Positions 1 to 6,536 of a stretch of DNA of 9,250 bases are shown one piece after another (within the stretch, counting starts at the first letter, position 1; each line of letters opens with the position of its first letter). Source of the DNA: an uncultured Collinsella sp. (GTDB lineage: Bacteria; Actinomycetota; Coriobacteriia; Coriobacteriales; Coriobacteriaceae); assembly GCA_900540095.1 (NCBI GenBank), contig UQEO01000076.1:1-9250 (forward strand), read 5' to 3'. The position numbers and the translations under genes are program-made. A model generated the notes under the pieces. The model had not been told where the DNA came from and ran no database searches. It saw only the letters and a list, made by a program, of their open reading frames with translations.

Positions 1-189
1 GCCTGCTCGGGCAGTCCTGCTCGCACGGAGAGCACATTAAGTGCTCTCCGGCTCGTGCGGAACTCGCGACCGACCAGATACCAAAGCCCTCGGAACTTAG
101 GATACATGGTTGGAGTCGCTCTGCTGCGAAATTTATCGGCCTATGACCTATTCCATGTCCCAGGTCGGCTCATCGCACGCCACCTTTAA
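1..189 (+). other. Open reading frame entering from left edge; unrecognised, perhaps repeat-like intergenic DNA
   Basis: Frame 1 is open from the first base to a TAA at 187-189, giving 62 residues with no start inside the window except an internal ATG at 106. The reading ends with residues such as AYDLFHVPGRLIARHL. I do not recognise this as any family. The composition is rich in Arg, Leu and Ser with no clear domain, and the stretch includes a strong hairpin (22-59). It could be the 3' end of a gene whose body lies outside the window. It could equally be non-coding repeat DNA that happens to be open. A 16-base stretch at 116-131 recurs with one mismatch at 6481-6496, inside the loop of an intergenic inverted repeat, which favours the repeat reading. 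Confidence 0.25.
22..59. repeat. Hairpin with 10-bp perfect stem
   Basis: CGGAGAGCAC (26-35) and GTGCTCTCCG (41-50) form a perfect 10-bp stem around the loop ATTAA. An outer CGCAC/GTGCG pairing (22-26 with 55-59) could extend it across a bulge at 50-54. No T-run follows on either strand, so it does not look like an intrinsic terminator. Just upstream, CCTGCTCG occurs twice (2-9 and 16-23). The role is unknown; a structured repeat element or an RNA structure are both possible. Confidence 0.5.
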
Positions 190-227
190 ATAAAAAAGAA
201 GTACCGGTTGGAGCCGGTACTTCTTTT
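187..227 (-). terminator. Rho-independent terminator of metK
   Basis: Positions 194-207 and 214-227 form a 14-bp perfect stem (core GAAGTACCGG/CCGGTACTTC) with a 6-nt loop. On the minus strand the stem is followed by a T-rich tail, TTTTTTATTT, and it lies about 40 nt after the metK stop codon. The plus-strand copy also has a TTCTTTT edge, so weak bidirectional activity is possible, for example for anything transcribed in from the left edge. Confidence 0.87.
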
Positions 228-264
228 GGTGCGTTGTTTCTTGGCTGTAGCTTTTGCCATTAGC

Positions 265-1545
265 TTACAGGTCGCAGGCTGCTTTGAGTTCTTCGACTCG
301 GTCGGTCTTTTCCCAGGTGAAGTCGGGGTCTTCGCGGCCGAAGTGACCGTAGGCTGCCGTCTTTTCGTAGATGGGGCGACGCAGGTCTAGGTCGCGGATG
401 ATTGCGCCCGGGCGCAGGTCGAAGGTCTTCTCTACGGCTTCAACGATCTTGTCCTCGGCAACATGTGCGGTACCGAAGGTGTCGACCATGATTGAGAGGG
501 GCTTGGAAACGCCGATGGCGTAGGCAAGCTCGACTTCGCAGCGGTCGGCCAGGCCGGCGGCGACCACGTTCTTGGCGACCCAGCGCGCGGCATACGCGGC
601 GGATCGGTCGACCTTGGTGCAGTCCTTGCCGCTAAAGGCACCGCCGCCGTGACGTCCGTAGCCGCCGTAGGTGTCGACGATGATCTTGCGGCCAGTGAGG
701 CCCGTGTCGCCCATGGGGCCGCCCACGACAAAGCGACCGGTGGGGTTCACGTAGATGTCCGCGTTGTCCCATGGCATGTTCTCGGCGGCCATGACCGGGG
801 TGATGACGTGCTCGATGAGGTCGGCCTTGATCTTGCCCATGTCCTCGATCTCGGCGGCGTGCTGCGTGGAGATGACGATGGTCGTGACCTCGACGGGCTT
901 TCCGTCCTCGTAGCGCACGGTGACCTGGGTCTTGCCGTCGGGACGCAGATAGGCGAGGGTACCGTCGTGACGCACGACGGCCAGGCGCTCGGCCAGGCGG
1001 CTTGCCAGGTAGTGGGGCATGGGCATGAGGGTCTTGGTCTCGTTGGAGGCATAACCGAACATCATGCCCTGGTCGCCGGCACCGATCAGGTCGATCGGGT
1101 CGGTGGTAGCGCCGGTCTGGGTCTCGAAGGACTCGTCAACGCCCTGGGCGATATCGGGCGACTGCTCGTGGATGAGGCTCATAACGCCGCAGGTGTCGCA
1201 GTCAAAACCGAACTTGGCACGGTTGTAGCCAATGCGGCGGATAACGCCGCGGGCGATTTCCTGTACGTCGACGTAGGCCTGGGTGCGAATCTCGCCGGCG
1301 ACGATGACGGTGCCGGTGGTCACGAGGGTCTCGCAGGCGCAGCGGACGTTCTCCACGTTGGCAGGCACGCCGTTGGGGGCGATGTAGCCCTGCTCCTGCA
1401 GCTCTATTTCTTTGGCGAGGATTGCGTCGAGGACGGCGTCGCTGATCTGGTCAGCGATCTTATCGGGATGACCTTCGGTCACCGACTCCGACGTAAAAAC
1501 AAAGGACCCGTGTTGGGGCGGGATGGAACGAAGTTCTTCTGACAT
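265..1545 (-). CDS. metK: S-adenosylmethionine synthetase (methionine adenosyltransferase)
   Basis: MetK is a cytoplasmic enzyme that condenses ATP and L-methionine into S-adenosylmethionine, the methyl donor for reactions including that of RsmB at the other end of this window. The 426-residue product carries the family hallmarks in order: GHPDK at 25-29 (ATP and metal binding), the signature GAGDQGMMFGYA at 155-166, TGRFVVGGPMGDTGLTGRK at 269-287, and the second signature GGGAFSGKD at 300-308. It is longer than the roughly 384-residue E. coli enzyme, partly from an extra segment around residues 45-65, which is common in this part of the bacterial tree. The ATG at 1545 is preceded by GAAAGGA with a 5-nt gap, so the start is firm. 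No SAM riboswitch is apparent in the leader of about 60 nt. It is divergent from gltX and ends at a strong terminator, so it is probably monocistronic. Confidence 0.97.
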   Translation of the reverse strand: MSEELRSIPPQHGSFVFTSESVTEGHPDKIADQISDAVLDAILAKEIELQEQGYIAPNGVPANVENVRCACETLVTTGTVIVAGEIRTQAYVDVQEIARGVIRRIGYNRAKFGFDCDTCGVMSLIHEQSPDIAQGVDESFETQTGATTDPIDLIGAGDQGMMFGYASNETKTLMPMPHYLASRLAERLAVVRHDGTLAYLRPDGKTQVTVRYEDGKPVEVTTIVISTQHAAEIEDMGKIKADLIEHVITPVMAAENMPWDNADIYVNPTGRFVVGGPMGDTGLTGRKIIVDTYGGYGRHGGGAFSGKDCTKVDRSAAYAARWVAKNVVAAGLADRCEVELAYAIGVSKPLSIMVDTFGTAHVAEDKIVEAVEKTFDLRPGAIIRDLDLRRPIYEKTAAYGHFGREDPDFTWEKTDRVEELKAACDL

Positions 1546-1612
1546 GATAGTCCTTTCAAAAACGTGTCCCGGCGACCGTTACCATTCCGCCAGGCTCTCT
1601 ATGCAAGGGCAC

Positions 1613-1641
1613 ATCATAGCGCGTAAATCAAACATTCACAC
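1613..1641 (-). promoter_or_regulatory. Putative metK promoter
   Basis: On the minus strand there is a -10-like TATGAT (1618-1613) with a weak -35-like GTGTGA (1641-1636) 17 nt upstream. Transcription would start near 1606, leaving a leader of about 60 nt before the metK ATG. The -35 matches consensus at only three positions, so this is a best guess rather than a clear site. Confidence 0.35.
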
Positions 1642-1653
1642 CCTTTCCGCACC

Positions 1654-1719
1654 TACTCATTGGGGACAGACATAAATGACCAGCCTTACTCATTGGGGAC
1701 AGACATAAATGACCAGCCT
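1654..1719. repeat. Perfect 33-nt tandem duplication
   Basis: Positions 1654-1686 and 1687-1719 are identical 33-nt units placed head to tail. Each contains CATTGGGGACAGAC followed by ATAAATGACCAG. The match continues two bases into the flank, so it is a clean duplication. It lies in the divergent metK-gltX gap, between the two putative promoters. The GGGGACAGAC word resembles motifs I associate with REP-like repeats mobilised by IS200-type (RAYT) transposases; that link is an inference. Confidence 0.9.
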
Positions 1720-1768
1720 TAAACTAAGAACGTCTCCAACGACTGGTCATTTAAGTCTGTCCCCAATG
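1691..1768. repeat. 26-bp inverted repeat, REP-like hairpin
   Basis: Positions 1691-1716 and 1743-1768 are reverse complements at 25 of 26 bases, separated by a 26-nt spacer. The left arm is the core of the second tandem copy, and the first copy (core at 1658-1683) could pair with the same right arm. The single mismatch (A in the left arm, A facing it) sits near the middle. The structure could form a long cruciform or RNA hairpin. It is about 40 nt upstream of the gltX -10, so it may insulate the two divergent genes. Confidence 0.85.
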
Positions 1769-1784
1769 ATTGGGTCGGTGCCCT

Positions 1785-1815
1785 TTGTGCGGAGGTTGCA
1801 TTGATGCTTTATACT
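1785..1815 (+). promoter_or_regulatory. Putative gltX promoter
   Basis: A good -10-like TATACT lies at 1810-1815, giving a start site near 1822 and a leader of about 34 nt before the chosen gltX ATG. The only -35-like sequence at a usable distance is TTGTGC (1785-1790), with a long 19-nt spacer, so the upstream half is weak. Confidence 0.4.
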
Positions 1816-1855
1816 GGTGCGGTTAGACATCCATCCTGCAATCGAGGAGATTTCC

Positions 1856-3331
1856 ATGGCATCAGACGTTCGCGTCCGCTTTGCACCCTCACCGACGGGC
1901 AAGCTGCACATCGGCGGCGCCCGCACCGCTATCTATAACTGGGCTTTCGCCCGTGCTAACGGCGGCACGTTCATCCTGCGCATCGACGACACCGACCCCA
2001 CCCGCTCTACCGACGAGAACACGCAGATCATCCTGCGCGCCATGCGTTGGCTGGGCCTGGACTGGGACGAGGGTCCCGAGGTGGGCGGCGACTTTGGCCC
2101 CTACGCCCAGACCGAGCGCCTGGACCTGTACAAGCAGGCCGCCCAGAAGCTTTGGGACGAGGGCAAGGCCTATCCTTGCTTCTGCACCAAGGAGCAGCTC
2201 GACGCCGACCGCAAGGCCGCGCAGGAGCGCAAGGACCCCTTCCAGGGCTATCAGCGCCGTTGCCGCGATCTTGATCCCGAGGAGGCCCGCCGCCGCATCG
2301 AGGCCGGGGAGTCCTACGTCCTGCGCATCAAGGTGCCCGAGGACCGCGGCGACGTCGTCATCCACGACGCCGTTCACGGCGAGGTGACCTTCGACGCCAA
2401 GGAGCTCGACGACTTTGTCATCTTCCGCTCCGATGGCACGCCCACGTACAACTTCGCGACCGTCGTCGACGACGCCATGATGAAGATCACCCATGTCATC
2501 CGTGGCGACGACCATCTGTCCAACACCCCGCGTCAGGTCATGGTGTACGAGGCCCTCGGCGCTCCCGTGCCCACGTTCGCCCACATCTCCATGATCCTGG
2601 GCGCCGACGGCAAGAAGCTCTCCAAGCGCCACGGCGCCACCTCGGTGGAGGAGTACCGCGACGCCGGCTACCTGTCCGACGCCTTCGTCAACTACCTGGC
2701 GCTGCTCGGCTGGTCGCTCGACGGCGAGACCACGATCATCCCGCGCGATGTCCTGGCCAGCAAGTTCTCGCTCGACCGCATCTCCAAGAACCCCGCGACC
2801 TTCGACCCCAAGAAGCTCGACTGGGTCAATGCTGAGTACATCAACGGCATGTCCGATGCTCAGTTTGCCGACGAGATCATGGTCCCCGAGCTGCACGAGG
2901 CGGGTCTCATCGAGGGTAATTTCGAGTACGGCGAGGATTGGATCGACGCGCTCGCTGCCATCGTCAAGCCGCGCACCAAGATGCCGGCCGACGCCGTGAC
3001 CGTCGCCGCTCCCATCTTCGCTACGGCCGATACGCTCGAGTATGACGAGAAGTCCGTCAACAAAGGCCTGGCCAAGGAGGGCATGGGTGCCATTCTAGAT
3101 GCCGCCAAGGTCGCGCTCGAGGGCGTGGACGAGTGGACGGCTGCCAACATCGACGCTGCGCTTGAGCAGTTGCCCGAGCAGATGGACCTTAAGAAGCGCT
3201 TGGTGTTCCAGGCCGTGCGCGTCGCCGTCTGCGGCAACATGGTGAGCCCTCCGCTGGGCGAGACCATGGCGCTCGTCGGCCGCGACGACTGCCTGGCGCG
3301 TATCGACCGCGCCCGCACGATGGCGCTGTAG
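1856..3331 (+). CDS. gltX: Glutamyl-tRNA synthetase, class I
   Basis: GltX attaches glutamate to tRNA-Glu in the cytoplasm using ATP. It also feeds tRNA-dependent tetrapyrrole synthesis, and some bacterial GluRS mischarge tRNA-Gln as well; which type this is cannot be read directly. The 491-residue product begins with the Rossmann-fold segment RFAPSPTGKLHIGG (HIGH-type motif at 18-21) and has the second ATP motif KLSKR at 254-258. Between these come RGDDHLSNTPRQ and the glutamate-binding fold, and the C-terminal helical anticodon-binding domain follows. A CFC...C cluster resembles the zinc-binding region of E. coli GluRS, but the usual fourth ligand (His after CR) is Asp here. An in-frame GTG at 1817 would add 13 residues. 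The ATG at 1856 is preferred because GAGGAGA sits 5 nt upstream and the family begins there. The gene ends at its own terminator. Confidence 0.96.
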   Translation: MASDVRVRFAPSPTGKLHIGGARTAIYNWAFARANGGTFILRIDDTDPTRSTDENTQIILRAMRWLGLDWDEGPEVGGDFGPYAQTERLDLYKQAAQKLWDEGKAYPCFCTKEQLDADRKAAQERKDPFQGYQRRCRDLDPEEARRRIEAGESYVLRIKVPEDRGDVVIHDAVHGEVTFDAKELDDFVIFRSDGTPTYNFATVVDDAMMKITHVIRGDDHLSNTPRQVMVYEALGAPVPTFAHISMILGADGKKLSKRHGATSVEEYRDAGYLSDAFVNYLALLGWSLDGETTIIPRDVLASKFSLDRISKNPATFDPKKLDWVNAEYINGMSDAQFADEIMVPELHEAGLIEGNFEYGEDWIDALAAIVKPRTKMPADAVTVAAPIFATADTLEYDEKSVNKGLAKEGMGAILDAAKVALEGVDEWTAANIDAALEQLPEQMDLKKRLVFQAVRVAVCGNMVSPPLGETMALVGRDDCLARIDRARTMAL

Positions 3332-3354
3332 CAGCCGCGTAAACGCATGTATCC

Positions 3355-3389
3355 GAGCCCCGCTCACCACGAGTGGGGCTCTTGTTTCT
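3355..3389 (+). terminator. Rho-independent terminator after gltX
   Basis: GAGCCCCGCTC (3355-3365) pairs with GAGTGGGGCTC (3371-3381) over 11 bp including one G-U, with the loop ACCAC. TTGTTTCT follows on the plus strand. It begins 24 nt after the gltX stop and ends about 30 nt before the priA start. priA must therefore rely on read-through or on a promoter I cannot see in this short gap. Confidence 0.8.
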
Positions 3390-3420
3390 AAAGACGTATG
3401 GGATGGGAGGTACAGAGACC

Positions 3421-4788
3421 ATGGCCGAGCAACTGTCACTGTTTGGTTCGCCGGAACCGGAGGAGACTCCGGCCAAGCCTGAGTTCGCACCTGAACCCGT
3501 CGCCGCCTATGCGAGCGTAGTTCTCGACATTCCCACCCGTGCACTGTCCGAGCCGTTTGCCTACGGCATTCCACAGTCCCTTGCCAACGAGGCTCAGATT
3601 GGGTCTACGGTTCTGGTCCACTTTGGCAACCGTGCCGCCGCGGGCTATATCGTCGACATTGCGTCCGAGCTTGGCGACCTGCAAGGTAGCAATGCCCTCG
3701 ATCCCGCGCGTATCAAGCCTATCGAGGCTATCCTCAGCAAGCCACTCTTTACCGCAGAGGCCGCCCGTATCGCACGCTGGATGAGCCGCGAGTACGTCGC
3801 AACGCTTTCCGAGTGCCTGCGCCTGTTTTTGCCCCCGGGCGGCAGCCCTCGTGTGGTCAAGGGCGACGACGGCGCGTGGACGGTTGAGCGCGCCGCCGTC
3901 AAGCCTATCCAAAACCGCTGGGTCATGCTCACGCCCGAGGGTTTCGACTATACGCCGCCCAAGACTGCTGTCCGCCAGCGTCAGCTCATCGAGGCACTCC
4001 AGTGCGGGCCGGTCACGACGCGCGACCTCAACCTGCTTTATAACAGTATGTCGGCGACCATCAAGGCGCTCAAAAAACGCGGCGTCGTGGTGGTGGAGGA
4101 GCGACGTGCGTGGCGTGGATGCAGCGAGCAGACCACGCTGTCCTCGGCAAGCGGCAAGGCGCCGGTCGCACTTACCAACGGCCAGCAGCAGGCGCTCGCG
4201 CAGATTGAGCGCGCCCGTCTTGACGCCCACGGCGACGTGGTCCTTGTCGACGGCGTGACCGGCTCCGGCAAAACCGAGGTTTACCTTTCCGCCATCGAGC
4301 GTGTGCTGGCAGCTGGCCGTTCGGCCTGCGTACTCGTCCCCGAGATTTCGCTGACGGCCCAGACTGTCGGCCGCTTCCGCTCGGTCGCGGTCTTCCATTC
4401 GCGCCTTTCGGCTGGCGAGCGCCTGGACCAGTGGGATATGGTCGCCAGCGGTGCGGCCCGCGTGGTCGTCGGCGCCCGCTCGGCGCTCTTTTGTCCGCTC
4501 AGCGACTTGGGCCTCATCATCATCGACGAGGAGCACGAGACCAGCTACAAGCAGGGCTCCAGTCCGCGCTACCACGCGCGCGAGGTGGCGGCCGAGATGG
4601 CGCGTCGCTATCGCTGCCCACTTGTGCTGGGCTCCGCTACGCCTTCTGCCGAGGCCCTCGACCGCAGCCGTCGCGGTACGTACAACGGTGTCACCTGGAC
4701 GCGTGTGGAGATGCCCGAGCGCCCGGGACACGCCGTTCTGCCCACGGTCCGCATTGCCGAACTCCGCCGCGAGTTTTCTCACGGCTGA
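3421..4788 (+). CDS. priA: Primosomal protein N' (PriA helicase), N-terminal part, cut by in-frame TGA
   Basis: PriA recognises stalled forks and D-loops and reloads the replisome after fork collapse. This frame encodes the first 455 residues: the N-terminal DNA-binding domain, a winged-helix region, and helicase lobe 1 with Walker A (GVTGSGKT, 278-285) and Walker B (DEEH, 369-372). It stops at TGA 4786-4788, immediately after RREFSHG, a point where homologues run on into RSMFS and helicase lobe 2. The rest follows in the same frame from 4834. Lobe 1 also reads RFRSVAVFHS where homologues such as B. subtilis PriA have about five more residues (RF.RFG..VAV), a likely 15-nt in-frame deletion. 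The ATG at 3421 follows GGGAGG by 10 nt; the open frame extends to 3373 but that region overlaps the gltX terminator. Alone, this fragment has only half a motor. Decay, bypass, read-through and sequence error are all possible. Confidence 0.85.
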   Translation: MAEQLSLFGSPEPEETPAKPEFAPEPVAAYASVVLDIPTRALSEPFAYGIPQSLANEAQIGSTVLVHFGNRAAAGYIVDIASELGDLQGSNALDPARIKPIEAILSKPLFTAEAARIARWMSREYVATLSECLRLFLPPGGSPRVVKGDDGAWTVERAAVKPIQNRWVMLTPEGFDYTPPKTAVRQRQLIEALQCGPVTTRDLNLLYNSMSATIKALKKRGVVVVEERRAWRGCSEQTTLSSASGKAPVALTNGQQQALAQIERARLDAHGDVVLVDGVTGSGKTEVYLSAIERVLAAGRSACVLVPEISLTAQTVGRFRSVAVFHSRLSAGERLDQWDMVASGAARVVVGARSALFCPLSDLGLIIIDEEHETSYKQGSSPRYHAREVAAEMARRYRCPLVLGSATPSAEALDRSRRGTYNGVTWTRVEMPERPGHAVLPTVRIAELRREFSHG

Positions 4789-4824
4789 GCGGATGCGCAC
4801 CCCCGCCGGGATTTTCCCCCCGGC
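4786..4824 (+). other. 39-nt in-frame insertion starting with TGA inside priA
   Basis: Compared with the conserved PriA sequence at this point (Gly, then N/S-R-S-M-F-S), 39 extra bases, exactly 13 codons, lie between GGC (4783-4785) and AGC (4825-4827). The insert opens with TGA and closes with GGC. CGGC occurs both just before the insert (4782-4785) and at its end (4821-4824), so the exact borders can slide by up to four bases and this may be a target duplication. GCCGGG (4805-4810) pairs with CCCGGC (4819-4824), and GAGCGG (4787-4792) pairs with CCGCTC (4827-4832), so the whole segment can fold into a nested hairpin. After the TGA the frame stays open through 5871. I do not recognise the insert as a known element. 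Confidence 0.75.
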
Positions 4825-4833
4825 AGCCGCTCC

Positions 4834-5871
4834 ATGTTCTCAAAGCCGCTGATGGAAGGCTTGGAACGCGTGGTCGAGCGCCGCGAAAAGGCCGTGCTGT
4901 TGCACAACCGCCGTGGCTTTGCGCCGTTCTTGATGTGCCGCGAGTGCGGATGCGTCCCCACCTGCAATCACTGCTCCACCGCCCTTACGTATCACGAGCG
5001 CACGCACACGCTGCAGTGTCACACATGCGGTTCGTCTTGGCGCGTGCAGCCGTATCCCGCGCCCACGAGCCGTTGCCCCAAATGTGGCAGTCGCTACCTG
5101 GCAAAAATGGGTCTGGGCACTCAGCAGATCGAGGACGCACTGCACCAGATGTTTCCCGAGGATGTCGCCATTATTCGCATGGATGCCGATTCCACGCGCG
5201 GCAAGGATGCGCACAAAAAGCTGCTCGAGCAGTTCGATGCGGCGGATTGCGCCGTGTTGCTGGGCACCCAAATGATCGCAAAAGGTCTCGATTTTCCTGA
5301 GGTCACGCTCGTGGGCGTGGTCAATGCCGACTTCGCCCTCAAGCTGCCGGACTTCCGCGCAGGGGAGCGCGCCTACGACCTGCTGGAACAGGTGGCGGGC
5401 CGTGCCGGTCGCGGCGATCGTCCCGGCGAGGTGATCATCCAGACCTACCTGCCCGATGACCCGGTAATTCGCGCCGTCGCTGAGCACGACCGTTCGATCT
5501 TTACCGACTACGACCTGGACCAGCGGCGCGACGCGCTGTACCCGCCGTTTGTTCGCTTGGTCAACATCTTGGTGTGGTCGGCGAACCGAGACGACGCGCA
5601 GGACTACATCGGGCGCATTGCAAAGCTTCTTAAGCGCCGCTGGCATGCCGCCGCGCCCGACTTTTTGCGGGCGGGCAGCGCGGTACCGCAGGTGCTGGGC
5701 CCGGCTTCGTGTGTAATCGAGAGAGCCAAGGACCGTTACCGCTTCCATCTGCTTGTGAAGTCGCCCGTGGGGTACCATGTCTCTGATGATATCGACGCCT
5801 GCCTCAAAGAGGTGGGCTCCGTGCGTGGCGTGAGCGTGAGCGTTGACGTCGACGCCTATGATTTGATGTAA
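4834..5871 (+). CDS. priA: Primosomal protein N' (PriA helicase), C-terminal part
   Basis: This is the remainder of PriA, in the same frame as the upstream part. From the ATG at 4834 it has 345 residues. It contains all eight zinc-binding cysteines (C35, C38, C44, C47, C62, C65, C81, C84 counted from this ATG), helicase lobe 2 with GTQMIAKGLDFP (motif V) and QVAGRAGR (motif VI), and the C-terminal domain with LGP...KDRYRFHLLVK. The spacing between C65 and C81 is about six residues longer than in B. subtilis. No lesion is visible in this half. The ATG (Met of the conserved RSMFS motif) has no Shine-Dalgarno sequence upstream, so independent initiation is unlikely and the true product probably depends on the upstream frame. 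Joined without the insert, the protein would have about 803 residues, matching B. subtilis PriA. The def start codon follows 18 nt after the stop. Confidence 0.85.
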   Translation: MFSKPLMEGLERVVERREKAVLLHNRRGFAPFLMCRECGCVPTCNHCSTALTYHERTHTLQCHTCGSSWRVQPYPAPTSRCPKCGSRYLAKMGLGTQQIEDALHQMFPEDVAIIRMDADSTRGKDAHKKLLEQFDAADCAVLLGTQMIAKGLDFPEVTLVGVVNADFALKLPDFRAGERAYDLLEQVAGRAGRGDRPGEVIIQTYLPDDPVIRAVAEHDRSIFTDYDLDQRRDALYPPFVRLVNILVWSANRDDAQDYIGRIAKLLKRRWHAAAPDFLRAGSAVPQVLGPASCVIERAKDRYRFHLLVKSPVGYHVSDDIDACLKEVGSVRGVSVSVDVDAYDLM

Positions 5872-5889
5872 CAACCCGAAAGGATGGCC

Positions 5890-6426
5890 ATGGAAGCCAA
5901 CGGAATCGTACTGTCGCCTGACCCTCGTCTGCGCCAGGAGTGCGCCGTCATCGAGGAGATCACCCCGGCGATCGAGGCACTTGCCGAGAAGATGAAGAAG
6001 ATGATGTTCGAGAACGGCGGTTGCGGCCTGGCTGCCCCGCAGATCGGCGAGCTCATTCAGCTCGTCACCATCGACTGCGACTACAGTGACAAGAATGATT
6101 ATGATCCGTACGTGCTTATCAACCCTGTCATTGTTGAGCAGAGTGACCATCTGGTGCCCTTTAGCGAGGGCTGCCTTTCCATTCCTGGTATTAGCTGCGA
6201 GATCGAGCGTCCCGACCATGTCGTCGTCGAGGCGTACGACCTGGATGCCAACCTGATTCGCTATGAGGCCACGGGCGATCTGTTCTGCGTGTGCCTGCAG
6301 CACGAGATTGATCACCTGCACGGCAACACTATGTTCGAGCGACTGAAGCCTATGCAGAGGCTCAAGGCTGTCAAGGAGTACCAGGACGCCCTGGCCCGCG
6401 GCGCTCGACCGGGCGAGACGGAGTAG
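5890..6426 (+). CDS. def: Peptide deformylase
   Basis: Def removes the N-formyl group from nascent proteins at the ribosome exit, undoing what Fmt adds to initiator Met-tRNA; fmt is the next gene. The 178-residue product has all three family motifs: GLAAPQIG at 46-53, EGCLS at 93-97 with metal ligand C95, and HEIDH at 138-142 with metal ligands H138 and H142 and catalytic E139. Length and motif spacing are normal. An ATG at 5884 is also in frame, but the Shine-Dalgarno GAAAGGA overlaps it. The ATG at 5890 lies 5 nt beyond AGGA and is chosen. It lies 18 nt after priA and is probably cotranscribed with it. Confidence 0.96.
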   Translation: MEANGIVLSPDPRLRQECAVIEEITPAIEALAEKMKKMMFENGGCGLAAPQIGELIQLVTIDCDYSDKNDYDPYVLINPVIVEQSDHLVPFSEGCLSIPGISCEIERPDHVVVEAYDLDANLIRYEATGDLFCVCLQHEIDHLHGNTMFERLKPMQRLKAVKEYQDALARGARPGETE

Positions 6427-6434
6427 GTCCCACC

Positions 6435-6536
6435 GTCCCCGGTGCTGAGCGCCCACATATCATCCCGTGCTCAAACATTCTCGCTTTGCTGCGAAACTGC
6501 GCGCGGGACGATATGTGGGCGCTCAGCACCGGGGAC
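6435..6536. repeat. 27-bp perfect inverted repeat (MITE/REP-like) after def
   Basis: Positions 6435-6461 and 6510-6536 are perfect reverse complements over 27 bases, beginning GTCCCCGGTGCTGAGCGCCC on the left. Pairing continues inward for nine more positions with two mismatches. The spacer of about 48 nt holds TCGCTTTGCTGCGAAA, which recurs with one mismatch at 116-131. No T-run follows on either strand, so this is not a standard terminator. It starts 8 nt after the def stop. The long palindrome with a structured centre suggests a non-autonomous mobile repeat; no transposase is present. Confidence 0.9.

Noticed and set aside
1546..1620. SAM riboswitch ahead of metK
   Set aside because: The leader is only about 60 nt and shows no multi-stem conserved core or terminator/antiterminator pair.
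1654..1719. CRISPR array
   Set aside because: The two units are directly adjacent with no spacer between them, and there are only two.
1817..1855. Upstream GTG start for gltX
   Set aside because: It would add 13 non-conserved residues and lies about at the predicted transcription start; the ATG at 1856 has a good ribosome-binding site.
4786..4788. Alternative genetic code in which TGA is a sense codon
   Set aside because: fmt ends on TGA at the expected length, and no other gene here contains internal TGA.
4786..4833. TGA read as selenocysteine, using the downstream hairpin as SECIS
   Set aside because: Homologues have no Cys at this position, the site is an insertion rather than a substitution, and no typical SECIS loop is evident.
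4431..5300. A long plus-strand frame running across the priA interruption in another phase
   Set aside because: Its translation bears no resemblance to PriA, and shifting into it would not rejoin the helicase frame.
4840..6456. A 538-codon minus-strand open frame opposite the end of priA and def, and a 454-codon one at 3436-4800
   Set aside because: These lie antisense to well-supported conserved genes, read as low-complexity sequence, and are expected from strong codon bias in GC-rich DNA.
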